A DNA stretch of 64,000 nt from Trematomus loennbergii (GCA_012861695.1 JAAOOA010000524.1:86001-150000), one strand, 5' to 3'; shown: positions 23,499 through 35,225, counted from the stretch's first letter. A program made the numbers and translations. Notes: generated by a model from the letters alone, not told the origin.

Positions 23499-24480
23499 GG
23501 AAACACTCACAACCCACATCGCCTGTTGTAATGCTCTACTGTTGAGTTGCTCATTTCGCAGCTCGTCATCAAACCTTTACACGCTTCAGCGCCGAATGTA
23601 TTATTTGGTGATATCATTTTAAAATTCTGAAAGCTTTGTGTTTACTTGAAATCAGATGGACACCCCTACCCCGAACATTGCCGTGTTTTTAATATTCCAG
23701 GTGGGGGGGGGGGGGAGCGGTGCTGATCAGAGTTGGAGAAGATGGTGATCGCCTTTCGTTATCAACTAGTTTCCACAAGCTTCAAAAAGGTATTTATTGT
23801 CTGAATATGGCAATATCATATTGATAATGTTCTGAATGCCAATAATTAGTTTGTTCTAAATCAACCAACATTAGCAAAACACACGTTTTTTGACATAAAT
23901 CCATGTTTATCTCGGAATGCGCCGATGCAACATGTGATCTGATTTTTAAAGAGCGGGTCACTTACTGGCAAATATTTCCTTGAGTATGCACAGATAAACC
24001 AACCGGCAACAACAAAAGCACATTGACACAAAGCCTGCTCCTTCTCTTTTAGTCTCCGGCTGTTATTGCCAAAAGGAATTTGTCATGTGTCAGTTGTTGG
24101 CTGGATTTTAGTCTGCTGCACGGGAGAACTTTGCCAATCCGTTATTGGTATATTGGCACCAGAACTTGGCTGATCGACAGAATAGAGGAAGTGATAAGAG
24201 GCGGAGGAGGCCAGGACACAGAGGTGTGAAGGTGACTCAGACTCTGTATGAGATATTTGTGTTTGTATGTACGTCATGTAAGGTGAATGTATTTTGGCTT
24301 AATGTATATTATATTGTATGTGTGTGCCAGACTGACGTTTTTAGATTCATATTACTTTATTGTCTGTTGAATTGGCCTGAAATGGAAATGTCACTGGCAA
24401 ATAAAACAACTTTCACCATACCCAGCACAACATGCAAAATAATGCTTGCGTAGTATACTCTACACAAACATGTTGTGCAT
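21353..24480. other. Spacer with two short GT runs
   Basis: Contains (GT)n at 22652-22673 and 23469-23499 and a G-run at 23702-23714. No recognisable exon, RNA gene or repeat family in about 3.1 kb. The frames at 21772, 22133, 22493, 22903 and 24145 have no domain. Confidence 0.45.
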
Positions 24481-24534
24481 TTTTTTTTCAAGAGTTCCTT
24501 TATTGGAGATGCAGGGTTGAGATAGAGGGGATGC

Positions 24535-24640
24535 CATTGCCTGAAATGTTTGGCGGGCTCAGGAGTCGAACCCGCTTTCTAGGCAGAGGACACTGCACAC
24601 GAGCCGCCAGCTCTAAACACCGATCCAACCGGCAGCCCAT
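24535..24640 (-). other. tRNA-like sequence with pol III B box
   Basis: On the minus strand, 'gcgggttcgactcc' is a near-perfect B box. It sits between 'ggcggctcgtg' and 'gagcccgcc', which could pair as an imperfect acceptor-like stem. The length between those arms is too short and no clear A box is visible, so this is not a functional tRNA. A tRNA-derived SINE head is the likeliest explanation. Confidence 0.35.
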
Positions 24641-24699
24641 GTCTTTTCATCTTAAGGTCTAAAAGTGAGAAAGGTCTAAAGCTGCATTCACATGATACT

Positions 24700-25012
24700 C
24701 GATTAGCTCTAGACGGGCGAGTGTTTGCTTTGAGGCAGTGCAATCGTCTTTCAATGGGAAGGTTGGGTTCAAACTAAACCACTGGAGTCAACATGTTGAT
24801 GAATACTCGGGCGAGATACTTAACCCCTAGTTGCTCCGATGACATGGCCAATTGTGTTTGAATGTTAGCTACCTTGAGCAAGTGGCACATTGCTCTGTAT
24901 GAATGGGATGTCAATGAGTAAATGTTGACTTGTAAATATAAAGTGCTTTGAGGGGTCATAAAGACTGGATAAAGGGCTATATATACCATTTATTTACCAT
25001 TTACTCTATGGT
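24700..25012 (+). mobile_element. SINE with LINE-like tail
   Basis: A degenerate B-box region 'ggttgggttcaaac' (24761) leads into 'gatacttaacccctagttgc', then 'ataaagtgctttgaggggtc' and 'aaagggctatatata', ending in repeats of 'accattta'. This order is characteristic of a common teleost SINE whose 3' end copies a LINE tail. The head is diverged. The open frame on the other strand is incidental. Confidence 0.7.
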
Positions 25013-25788
25013 TATGTACCCTGCAATCTTGCACCGCTTAGCACAGCTCTTGTCTGATTGGTAGCGCTCCCAGACAGACTTTTTGGTACCTCAGGGAGCC
25101 CTCCCTCAGGCCATAGAGCCCCCCCTAGTAACCTTGACTAAACCCCCCTTATACGCACAAGATATATTGTCGATTATTGGGCTCGTGCCAATATTTAGCC
25201 TTTTTAAATGAAGTTCTCTACCCACTTTGGGCTGCATTCCCAAACAACCGAACTCCTGGCCTCACACCGTCCACAGGCTGAGCCTCGATCAGAAGGACTC
25301 GTTTTAATATATCTTTTTTTATTCACTAATTATAAAATAACTACACATTTAAATCAGGTGATGGTGTTGGTTGCAGAATGTCCTCAGAAGCATCGTTGTG
25401 TGTTTGTCTGCGCCTGCGACAGCGCACGCTCCTGTGCTTGCTGGCACAAAGTGTGCATGAAGATGAATATGTGAATGATGCATAATAATGCAATCAAAGG
25501 CTGTCAATCTTCCCGCTGCTAGGTGACTTTTCCGTCACACTGGTTGTTAATTCAGACTCTGTGACAGCCTTTAAAGTCTATTTGCCTTTGTTTTGGCTGC
25601 ATGCTAATGATGGTGCGAATATGAATTGGAGGTTTAGGTCACCCCGTCTCATTGTCAACAAGCAAACGACAGGCCTGCCTCCCTCAGACTGAAGCTGGGA
25701 GATGGTGAGACACGGAAGCACAAACGCTCAGGTAGGCAATCTAAGCAAGACTATAAACACATCGATACATTCAGCTAACACACAAACA
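25013..25788. other. Spacer, possible conserved non-coding block
   Basis: Apart from the block at 25485-25690 discussed in findings, no feature recognised. Confidence 0.4.
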
Positions 25789-25846
25789 CACACACACACA
25801 CGCACGCACGCACGCACGCACGCAAACACACACAAACACACACACA

Positions 25847-25943
<97 letters not shown>

Positions 25944-25946
25944 ACA
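25789..25946. repeat. Compound (AC)n/(ACGC)n microsatellite
   Basis: Two tetranucleotide 'acgc' blocks (about 25800-25823 and 25846-25877) embedded in CA repeat. The alternating purine-pyrimidine sequence with CG steps is a classical candidate for Z-DNA. Confidence 0.97.
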
Positions 25947-26712
25947 CTAAATGAGGCTTGTGCTATTGGACACCTGTTCATTATTTCTCTCAGTAGGGAA
26001 GTTAGCTTCCTGCCACTTGCCATCTTGTTACACCCACGTGTGTACTTTGTATTTTTATTTGTGTGTATGTGTGTGTATACTTATGTGATTATGTATGTTT
26101 GCCTCTGCTAGTGTGTACGCATTGCAGAGAAATGTATCACAGCATGTTTGTTCTACATGCTTAAAACTGCTGCTGAAAGATTGCATAAGCTATGTATGCA
26201 TTACAACATGACACAGTCTAAATTTATTGCCTTTCAAGACATTTTAATCAACCTTGCCAAATGTACAAACCATGTTTTGCATATGTTGTTTTTGGTCATG
26301 CCTATTTGAAGGTAAATTACACACTGTAACCACTTGGCATATTTCCTGTGCCAGTCTGCACCATAAGTCCATATAACTTTGAGAAATGATAATAAACTAA
26401 ATTCTGATTACATATTTCTAACACAAATGATTGCCGCCCATCTTTGTGTATCCACATACTGGATAAAGAAAAATAGGCATAATAAATGACACACTCTTGC
26501 CAATATTTGCTCCATAAAGTATGCTCTGCACTAACCAATGCATCCAGTGGAGTCCACGCCCAGCGGAGCGGCAGGGCAGCAGAGTGCAGGAGTGGGAATG
26601 ACAGAGTGAAGGAAATGGGGCAAATCACTGGGCCAGCCTCCATGTCCTCACACCACCTCTAAAAAAGTAATGCAAACTTTTACCCCATCGCTTAATTTGA
26701 AAGAAGACATAC
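25947..26712. other. Spacer, nothing recognised
   Basis: No repeat family or exon. The 108-codon minus-strand frame at 26317-26643 lacks any domain. Confidence 0.45.
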
Positions 26713-27410
26713 TTTGGTCACTTTCTCATACTGCCTGTGCTGCAGCCCTCTTTTCACCCTCTGTCTGAAACCAGAGCCCAGTCTGCTCTGATTGGTTATC
26801 TGGCCGGCTCTGTTGTGATTGGTCAACCGCTTAGAGATGTCCTGCCCCTTAGCGTATCACGTACAAGGTGTTGGAGCGCTGGCCAATAGATCCGTGAGTG
26901 TTACATTGACTATGTTCTGGAAATAAACAAAGGAGTCCAATGGAGGGAACACAGGGATTTTAGCCTTTGCAGACCATTTACATGCACAAAAAAGTCCTGG
27001 ATGGATATCCTCGTGGATTCATCTTCTTATTATAGACACATGCATTTCCAAACATTTGGACTACCTATGTTGCAAATGTATTATCTTTTCAATTTAAACA
27101 CGGCATCTATTGCACGTCTGTCCGTCCTGGGAGAGGGATCCCTCCTCTGTTGCTCTCCCGAGGTTTCTCCCATGTTCCCCTTTAAACTGTGGGGTTCTCT
27201 CTGGAAGTTGTTCCTTGTACGATGTGAGGGTCTAAGGACAGAGGGTGTCGTATTGTCATACTGATATTCTGTACAAACTGTGAAGTCCACTGAGACAAAT
27301 GTAACATTTGTGATATTTGGCTATATAAATAAACATTGATTGATTGATTGACAAAAAAACAATAGGAAAAAAAAGGAAAGGGACAACCCCAAAAAGTATA
27401 ATAGGGCCTC
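26713..27410 (+). repeat. Family B MITE split by a LINE
   Basis: The left part (26713-26993) has 'tctcatactgcctgtgctgc', 'ctgtctgaaaccagagccc', both inverted CCAAT boxes, 'gagatgtcctgcccc' and 'gcagaccatttacatgcaca'. The right part (27351-27410) resumes with 'aataggaaaa' and ends 'gtataatagggcctc', the usual terminus. The extreme left end is missing. Confidence 0.85.
26994..27350 (+). mobile_element. L2-type LINE 3' end inserted in family B
   Basis: A non-coding 3' region with the hallmark blocks 'ctctcccgaggtttctccc', 'gaagttgttccttgtacg', 'gagggtctaaggacagaggg' and 'ggctatataaataaacattg', closed by TTGA repeats. 'acaaaaaa' occurs just before the start and again right after the tail, a plausible short target duplication. 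It is severely 5'-truncated (357 bp left, no RT). Confidence 0.85.
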
Positions 27411-29084
27411 AACAGTAGCTTTGTCCCTAATGCAGTAGTCAGTAAAATTGAAAACAGTGAAGCAATTTGTGATTGTTTTAAAATGGAGCTGACCTTGTGA
27501 CTGTGCGCTGCGCTGGGTGTAATTTGGGGATTTGACTCTGAAAACGTCTGTAAACAAGCTTGTATAAGGATTACAGGATCAGGACTGTTTATGAATTCCC
27601 AGCCATCTGAACCGTAAATGACGCTCGTCTTAATCTCAGAAAAAACACGACTGTTGAGTGCACATGAAGGTTAGTTCATTAACTTGTTGTAAGGTGACCA
27701 AATATAGAACAGAAACACACATACATTCCTTCCTTCGTCCTGAAGACGCGGCAGTGAACTGAATAACAACATTATGCTCGTACAAAGACTCGCATAGATC
27801 TACGTTTATTTTTTGTTGCTGTGATTGGATCAAGCGTAAGTTGAGCTTGTGTTCATTGTCCCGTGGCAAATGTGGGATTTCTGGAGCTGGAAACAACCGT
27901 CAAGAAAAAGACAAAGAAAAACGGGAAACAAATGTAAAGAAGACAAAACGCAGGGATACAAAAAGAGGCTTCTAGAAACAGATAAAGAGACTCGAGTTAA
28001 ATCCATGAGTTTTTTATGAGAACTATCCCTGATCTTCTCTGCCTCATAAAACCCTCTTCTTCTCCATTCCCTCCTCTGTACAGGCTTTAAGATACCTGTA
28101 TTATACCAAGTAAAGAGGCTTTAGTTCAGGGATATTGGCTTATGTTTAATTGAAGATGGTGCAATTAAAGCTTTCTTGGAAGTGGTGAGGAAAAACGATC
28201 ATGGATTTTTTGAACAGATTTAATATATTGTGATTAAAGTTGAGAATATGGGCGAAAAAATGAAATGGATTAATCTATATCATCAAAATGTGTGTGCATG
28301 TGTGGTGTATTTGCTTCACCTTGAAGCAGCAGCAGGCTGAACAATCAGATATTTGATCTGGGCTTAGGAGGAAGATTTAATCCCCGGAACGGTGAAAAGG
28401 TTTTCTCCCAAGTTGCATTTATGCAATTTTGCCTTCTAGTGCAATTCTATAGAAATGTATCACCGCAATTCCAACACCCGGGCCAGGATTAGTGTGTGTT
28501 GGTTTCTATTTGTGAGCATTTGTGTGTGTTGCATGTGTGTGTGTGGGGTCTTGGAAATCAGGCAGGTGGTCTGGTTGCTGAGTAAAAGCGACAAATACCT
28601 CGGAGCGACTGTCAACGCAGATTGTGAGAGGGCGCTTTAGAAAAAGATGGAAACATGAAAGTCTTTCTTTGTGTGGAACTCTTCAGGGCAGAAGGTACAC
28701 ACAACCAGACAAGTATATATGCAGAGACAGAACGTGAAGCCGTCTGAGAACGTGAAGCCGTCTAACTATTAAAACCTTAACCTGTTAAGCCCCAAGCCTG
28801 TTTTTCAGGTCTCAGGCTCGAAAATGACATGTGTGAATACATTTAGTAAATTCTGAAGTGAAGTCATACTCTTAAAATTATATGAGTGAACAGAGAACGA
28901 AAACTATTAAGGAAACTGAGGAAATATATTGACTTGATTGGTAGTGTAACCACAAATATTTTCTAGATTAACTTTACACTAAAGGAAACTAAAGTATGTT
29001 GACTGAGTAACCTTCACAACTCCCTAGGACTGCTGTGGGCACAGTAACTAAAGATATAAGCACGGGGTAATGTACAGCAAGGCG
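27411..29084. other. Spacer, nothing recognised
   Basis: An 18-bp direct duplication ('gaacgtgaagccgtct' twice, 28731-28766) is the only local structure seen. No exon recognised. Confidence 0.45.
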
Positions 29085-29335
29085 GTCATTAATGAAGAAA
29101 GACAGTGTGAGCAATACCCATTATCCCGCCTGTCACACAGCTACTAAATACACCAATGACTTGACTCACAAAATTGATTGAAAATGATTTTAAAATGATC
29201 GTTTAGCTTCCACTTAGAAAATATGTGCACATAGTCCCTTGATCAGAGCATCCCTAGGCCAACAATAGCCTCTGAATTCCCAAATGACCAATCAGAATCA
29301 AGTATTCAAACATAGCTGTGTAATGAACTAAATGA
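29085..29335 (+). repeat. Dispersed repeat family A, copy 4 (partial)
   Basis: Begins 'ggtcattaatgaagaaag' (compare 6524) and ends with the terminal block 'gaccaatcagaatcaagtat' ... 'agctgtgtaatg' (29287-29328). The central blocks seen in copies 2 and 3 are missing. The stretch 'accaatgacttgactcac' (29152) recurs at 50498. Confidence 0.6.
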
Positions 29336-30796
29336 TTGTGGTGTTGGTGCTACTTTTTACTGCCACTATTCTTGCTTCACCCTTTTCATAGGTACTAAAG
29401 GTCACGTTCAAACTTTGATAAGACAAACTATAATGAGTTAACTTTGTTTTTTGCATGTTTGTAAGGATTGTCAGCATGTCTATCTTGAAACAATGGTACT
29501 TTTTTTTACTTTTTTCTGTCTGTCTTTTCCCTGTTCAGTGCCTTCTCTACTTCCACTGCATTTAAACAAACGTCAGGACTTGGTGTTTGGTTAAAAGCGA
29601 TGGACACAGTTCATAGACCTCAGGGCCATCTGTTCCCCCTGATTAAAGGGGAGTGTAAATATCTTTCTGGCCAAATATTGATATCAATTCAATGAGAGGT
29701 GCCATCTTGTTGCTTATCCAAGCCAAAATGTGTGTTTTTGTGTGTGTGTGTGTGTACTTTGTCAATATCTGTGCGTGTCTAGTCATAAGACAGACCCAAG
29801 AGCCCTGCCAGTGCCGACTCATCTCATCTTCTCCACCTCTACTCCCTGAGCCTGCGTTTTCATTATTCAGATGTGTGTGTGTGTGTCCATGTGTGTTTTT
29901 GGGCAGGTAAATGTGTATTTTCCGTCTGCCTCTGTGACTCTGTTTATGTGTTTATGCATAAAACATGTTGATGTGTGTGATTTTGCAGCTCCAAAATGGC
30001 AAGGTAGCCAGACTGCTATCAGATGAAGTCGCTCCCGCCTGAGTCGGGTAAATAAGAAGCGAAGGAGAAGACGAAGAGCCAAGACTAAAATCTCTGGTGG
30101 CCTCACTGCACTGGCCTCAGCTTAAGCATCTCGCCAGCCAACACATCCACAGCATAATGAGCAAGAGTCTCCCCGGGGCATTAGGATGAATCTAAACACA
30201 CAGTGTAACCTATTTGTATGTGTGTGTGTGTGTGTGTCTGTGAATGAGGTTCGTCTCCCAAGAGCACATGGGTAAATCTAAATGCAGCTCATCGGCATAA
30301 GAGGATTTAACTTTTTGGTAGTGGTGGTAATGAGCTGTGATAAACACCAGCAGATAAGTTGCATGTTAGACACACACTCACACACAAGTGATGGAAAAAC
30401 ACAGGATTTACATTGTCAGTGTTACCACTGAGATTTCCCTTGAGCGGTAATGACTGTAGCAGGAAGTGCACAGCCCGGTTTGCTCTCCCTCTGGGTGGTA
30501 GAGGAAGTGTGAAAGCCTCACAGCTCAAACCAGGGCTTGTTCTCAAAATGAGCTACATTTGAATCACTGTTTCACACAGCAATTTGACAGTATGCAGTCG
30601 AGAACAATTGGAAAATTGTCTTACAAAGGAGACCATTTTAGTACAGATCCGCATATATCTTTTGCCTCTACTGTGACGTGTTTACATGCTATAATGTCAA
30701 CAAATGTATTTTATTATTTCACTAAATTATTATCAACCAACTTCAAAAGAGTGTGATCATGTGCTTTTAGCCAAAGCCAATATATTATCACTTTGT
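29336..30796. other. Spacer with short GT runs
   Basis: Short GT runs at 29740, 29873 and 30219. A stretch at 30665-30705 ('cctctactgtgacgtgttta', 'catgctataatgtc') may be a very diverged family B scrap. No exon recognised. Confidence 0.4.
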
Positions 30797-31185
30797 TTAA
30801 AGGTGGGGTAGGTAAGTTTGAGAAACCGGCTCGAGATACACTTTTTGTTATATTCCATGGAATGCTCTTAACATCCCGATAGCAATGAATATCTTAAGTG
30901 CTTTGACAAAATATCCATAAAAAAATGTCATCTGTGGAAGCCGTAGTACTGTAAAAAGCACGACCAATTATTTTAGCCGGCCCGGCTAAAATAACTGGAT
31001 GGCCTACCTGCCTGTCAGCCTTCCATCTGTGCACAAACTTATCTCGTGCCCTCATTGGTCATGTGCGCGTTCGTGTGTGTTGGAGGAGGGGCTCTATAAG
31101 GAAGTGGCAGATTTTCTCCGGTTGTGTATTTTCAAATTCTAGCGATCTCGAGCCGGTTTCTCAAACTTACCTACCCTACCTTTAA
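30797..31185 (+). mobile_element. Family C MITE, copy 1, TTAA target
   Basis: The element 30801-31181 (381 bp) starts 'aggtggggtaggtaagtttg' and ends 'caaacttacctaccctacct'. The inverted repeats continue through 'agaaaccggctcgaga'. TTAA flanks both sides. Central landmarks are 'catggaatgctcttaacatc', 'ttagccggcccggctaaaat' (a palindrome) and 'cattggtcatgtgcgcg'. There is no coding capacity. It is nearly the same length as copy 3. Confidence 0.92.
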
Positions 31186-32366
31186 TGCACGCAAAAGGAC
31201 TGTCAGAAAACGTATTGATGTGCACCAGCTCTCCATGGTGCTGCATTTTGATTGGACAGCAGCAACTCTCTAGTCACACACTCATTTTTTGCACTTTTCC
31301 TAGACATATAAACTCTGTATGCATTTTCTAGTTACAAAATCACACATTTAGCTAATATGTATGCTTCTTTTACAAACTGCAACTATATTATTTGAATACC
31401 AGCTCTTTTGCACATCAAACTTAAAGGAACATCTTCAAGATGTCCAGATCAAACATTTTTTACATTCCAAACTTTATTTAGATATTATTGCACCAAGGAC
31501 TTTATTAAAATGTATCGAAGCCATGAATCTATTTGCACTGATAAAAGCCTTAAGGCATAAAAAAAGTTTGTTGCTCATGTTAACTTTTTGGCTTTTCCAA
31601 CAGGCATACAAGCTCCAACACTTTTACATCTCAGCTCCATGATTGTTTTATCACGCACCAACGACAAGAGAAATAATTCTGTTAGAATAGTATCTACTCT
31701 GATAAGTGCTTGACACTACTGACGGCAATTAGATGTCAGGAGTAATAACCTTTTTAATTATTTATCACTCCCAATTTTCATATACAAATCAGATACATAT
31801 ATGTAATGTTTTTTTTTCAGTGAGGGTGTGCACAGATCATCCTTTGAAGCAGCCTTCTCCTCGCATTTACCGACAAGACAATCTCCTCCACCTGTTCTCT
31901 CATTCTCTTTACGATCAGGAGCTTTTTGTACAAGGACACACACATTATCATCATCTCCTGAATGATTTAGATCCACTCAGCTGCCATCAAATACCTTCAG
32001 TAACCCTCAGTCAGGACAATGTTCTCTGTTCAATTCAGAAAGTGTTTGTGAATATATATCCTATTATCAACAATGCCTGAGCATGAATTTCTATGAGAGT
32101 CGGTAAGTGTGTTCGTGACCGGGCAGCACATCAGCTTATGATGTGGAATAAACCATGGGTTGCCCCCTAGCACCAAAGTGTTAATAATGGAACAGATAGC
32201 TTTATTATTTTATATATTATTAAGATTGATTATAGACATGGAATGAATAAGTAAAAAAAAGAAGCCTGGGAATGTTTATGAACAGTTTTCACACTGTTTG
32301 TAAAGTGAGTTCAGGTACCTTGATTCATGAGGTCTTGTGTGAACATATGGTGTGTTAATATGTGTA
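31186..32366. other. Spacer, nothing recognised
   Basis: AT-rich. Frames at 31361-31642 and 31733-32080 (93 and 115 codons) have no recognisable domain. Confidence 0.45.
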
Positions 32367-32600
32367 TGTATATGCAGGGCCGTCACTCCCTGCAGGCAGA
32401 CTGCATGGGGGCCTCACCTTGCGGAGGGAGCCTCAACTGAGCCGAACATGCGGCGCACCTATGCGCTTATGGCGCGGCACGGTTTAGCCGCTGCGAGGCT
32501 CCACTAGCAACCCCCGTCGACAACGCTCGCGAAGCAGAGGGCCTCATCATATAACTTTGCGTGGGGCCTCATGTTGGCCAGGGACGGCCCTGTGTATATG
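32367..32600. mobile_element. 218-bp hAT-type MITE with 8-bp TSD
   Basis: The element 32375-32592 begins 'cagggccgtcactccc' and ends 'gggacggccctg'. 'tgtatatg' is duplicated exactly at 32367-32374 and 32593-32600. An 8-bp duplication and CAGGG ends are hAT hallmarks. Subterminal 'ggggcctca' occurs near both ends. The interior is GC-rich ('atggcgcggcacgg'). There is no coding capacity. Confidence 0.9.
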
Positions 32601-32670
32601 TGTGTGTTGGCTGAAACATCTCCATACATTATGCAGACTGTGAGGACTCTGGGTTGCAGATCAAAGAAGG

Positions 32671-33610
32671 GAGGAGTACAGGGTTGCCAACTCTCACGCA
32701 TCTGGCGTGTGACACACACTTTCACTCTCAATCTCACGCTCTCACGCTGCCCAAACTATTCTCACGCCAAAAACAAGATGAAGCGGCGATCATTTTTGGT
32801 TGGTTATTTACAATGTTGAGTTGACAGCTGCTCAAGCTGTCGATCCGCTTCCTCCCCGCCCCCACCACTCTTAACAACGTTAACAGACAGCAGAGCAGTG
32901 GGAGCCGGTTGGTCAATCCCTGACCCATATTGCGCATGCGCAGATCTAAGATCCAGTAGAAATGATAAAAAAGTATAAGTCTGCTGCTTATTGTTCTACT
33001 AGGCCAAAATAGAGTCAAAGAGTATATGAGAGTGAGAGTGTGTTAATTAATATATATTTGGCAGTTTGGAGTAAGTCTGTAGATTTGTTTGTGTCTATGT
33101 GTTTCATGTATAGGCCTCTCACGATAATTAATTTTGTTGGATACATTTTCCCGGTAATTATTGCGATAAACGATAATATTGTCGGCACCGTTGTATGACC
33201 ATTTTAGACCACTGACATAATGATAATATATAATAATAATTCAAGTACATCCTTTCAAACTGCTAGTCACATCCTCATGTAAATGGAAATGTATCGAGGT
33301 CAGAAAAGTTATCGAGTTCATTTATCGTACGATAAGTCAATTAATTACTTATCGCGACAGGCCTATGCACACAATAAAACAGTGAAAACAAACATGTGTT
33401 TGACTTTCATTAGTGAATGAAACTTTGTGCCCTGTATAGTCTGTGTCCAATATTGTGTATTTGTATATATTGTATATATATCCTATATATATGCTAAGGT
33501 CCCGCTACTGACACGATAGCAGTCATTTAGTGCACATATGTGTAATTAAACCCATGATATCAAAATCTCACTCCAGCCAGGTACCCAAAGTTGGCAACCC
33601 TGGAGGAGTA
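32671..33610. mobile_element. 924-bp hAT-type element with 8-bp TSD
   Basis: The element 32679-33602 begins 'cagggttgccaact' and ends 'agttggcaaccctg'. 'gaggagta' is duplicated exactly at 32671-32678 and 33603-33610. The interior repeats 'ctctcacgc' several times near the left end and hosts another inserted MITE at 33111-33365. No transposase was recognised; the 94-codon frame at 32734-33018 has no domain. Confidence 0.88.
33111..33365. mobile_element. Nested MITE within the hAT element
   Basis: Ends 'taggcctctcacgataa' and 'ttatcgcgacaggccta' form an imperfect terminal inverted repeat. The interior is rich in 'cgataa' motifs. TA lies at both ends, but no longer duplication is visible. The superfamily is unresolved (hAT-like ends, but a TA-sized target). 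Confidence 0.75.
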
Positions 33611-33719
33611 GCTCATCCAGATATGAAGCTACAGTCCAATATTTCTACAAATACATGGATCATACATTCATATCTTTGGATATTCTTTTTGATTTAAAAA
33701 TGATCGCATTGCTTCCGTT

Positions 33720-34700
33720 CAGAAACAAATAGTCCGTTCCTCTGCGTACCAACGTCTGGAACTGCAGCGACAGCAACGTAAAATGACCGCAGCACTGATC
33801 GAGGTTTTCTGTAACTGTCCAAGTCTGTTCACATTGTCTTTTCCATTAAGCATTCTTTAAACACTGCAGAGCCCATACTGTGTTCCTGTTACACACTTTA
33901 ACGAAATGTGGGCGACTTGGTTCAAGGAAAACCGCTGCATAACATTTTAAAGTGATGCAAAATTGCAAATTCAGAGCAGATACCGTAATGAGGAATAAAA
34001 CCACTTTCTGAACGCCTTGCAAACACATGTGCCAAATCATAAGACGATTTATTTGTGGAGCCTCCCCTACGACATTAAGATTTAAGCGATACATTTCAGA
34101 TAAAACACAGAAAGTAAGAAAAAAAAACGTTTCCTGAAGAAAAATACTTTGCTTCACTTCTCGTAACATTTATGTTGTGTTTATTTCCTGTCTGTCGTCT
34201 TCTGTTGATTTCCCTGACGTTAAGCTCTCTGTCTTTTAACTTCTTTCAGAAGATAGCAGCCATCTTAAAGGTGGGGTAGGTAATTTTGGAGAAACCAGCT
34301 CGAGTGCGCTAGAATTTGAAAATACACAACTGGAAAAAATCTGCCACTTCCTTACAGAGCCCCTCCTCCAACACACACGAACGTGCACATTGACCAATGA
34401 AGGCACGAGATAAGTTTGTGCACAGATGGAAGGCTGACAGGCAGGTAGGCCATCCAGTTATTTACCCGGCCCGGCTAAAATGATTGGTCGTACTTTTTAC
34501 AGTATTACAGCTTCCACAGATGACATTTTTTTATGTATTTATTGTCGAAGCATTTAATATATTCATTGCTATCGGGATGTTAAGAGCATTCCATGGAATA
34601 TAACAAAAAGTGTTTCTGAAATAAATTACATACCCCACCTTTAATGTCCACATTTACCAATCAGAATAGGGTATTCAAATAATCTGTGTTATAATGTAAT
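33720..34700 (+). repeat. Dispersed repeat family A, copy 5, split by a family C MITE
   Basis: The left part carries 'ggaactgcagcgacagcaac', 'taactgtccaagtctgttca', 'ctttaaacactgcagagccc' and 'atttcctgtctgtcgtctt', as in copies 2 and 3. A segment at 33895-34165 is specific to this copy. After the family C insertion the repeat resumes at 34645 with 'accaatcagaatagggtatt' and 'ctgtgtta'. The host sequence reads through cleanly if the insert and one TTAA are removed. Confidence 0.75.
34265..34644 (-). mobile_element. Family C MITE, copy 2, inside family A
   Basis: The element 34269-34640 (372 bp) is inverted relative to copy 1, with TTAA on both sides (34265-34268, 34641-34644). It begins 'aggtggggtaggtaattttg' and ends 'cataccccacct'. 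Landmarks: 'acccggcccggctaaaatg' and 'cattccatggaatataac'. Confidence 0.92.
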
Positions 34701-34950
34701 AAAATAACCTGGTTGATACAAATATTGAACAATCCATCAGTTATACTGTCAATATTTTTTTCTATTACATTGGATGTTCTTCAGAAATAGTGTTATAGTC
34801 ACATGTTTTGAAGAATGTTACACCACCAGAAGCACTGTACAATAATCTGTTAAAAAACTAAATATTGTCTTACAAATTTAGATAATGGTTCTTTTAGCGA
34901 AGCTCTATCATATAACACAAAACTCCACCTCTCTTAATGATGTTCATATG

Positions 34951-34952
<2 letters not shown>

Positions 34953-35003
<51 letters not shown>

Positions 35004-35054
35004 GTTGTGTGGGTGTGTGTGTGTGGGTGTGTGTGTGGGTGTGTGTGTGTGGTG
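34953..35054. repeat. (GT)n microsatellite
   Basis: About 100 bp with 'gttgttg' and 'gggtg' variants towards the 3' end. Confidence 0.97.
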
Positions 35055-35171
35055 TAATGATGTGCCTTTATCTCTCTCTCCACAGCCCATTAATCCTGAG
35101 TGTGGGACAAGCAGCCATTACATATTTACCCGGGTCACTTACTGTGGGTGGCAGATAGGTGCTGTCACCAA

Positions 35172-35173
<2 letters not shown>

Positions 35174-35225
<52 letters not shown>

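Noticed and set aside
24535..24640. Functional tRNA gene
   Set aside because: No A box, arms too close, and the stem has a mismatch or gap; at most a tRNA-derived relic.
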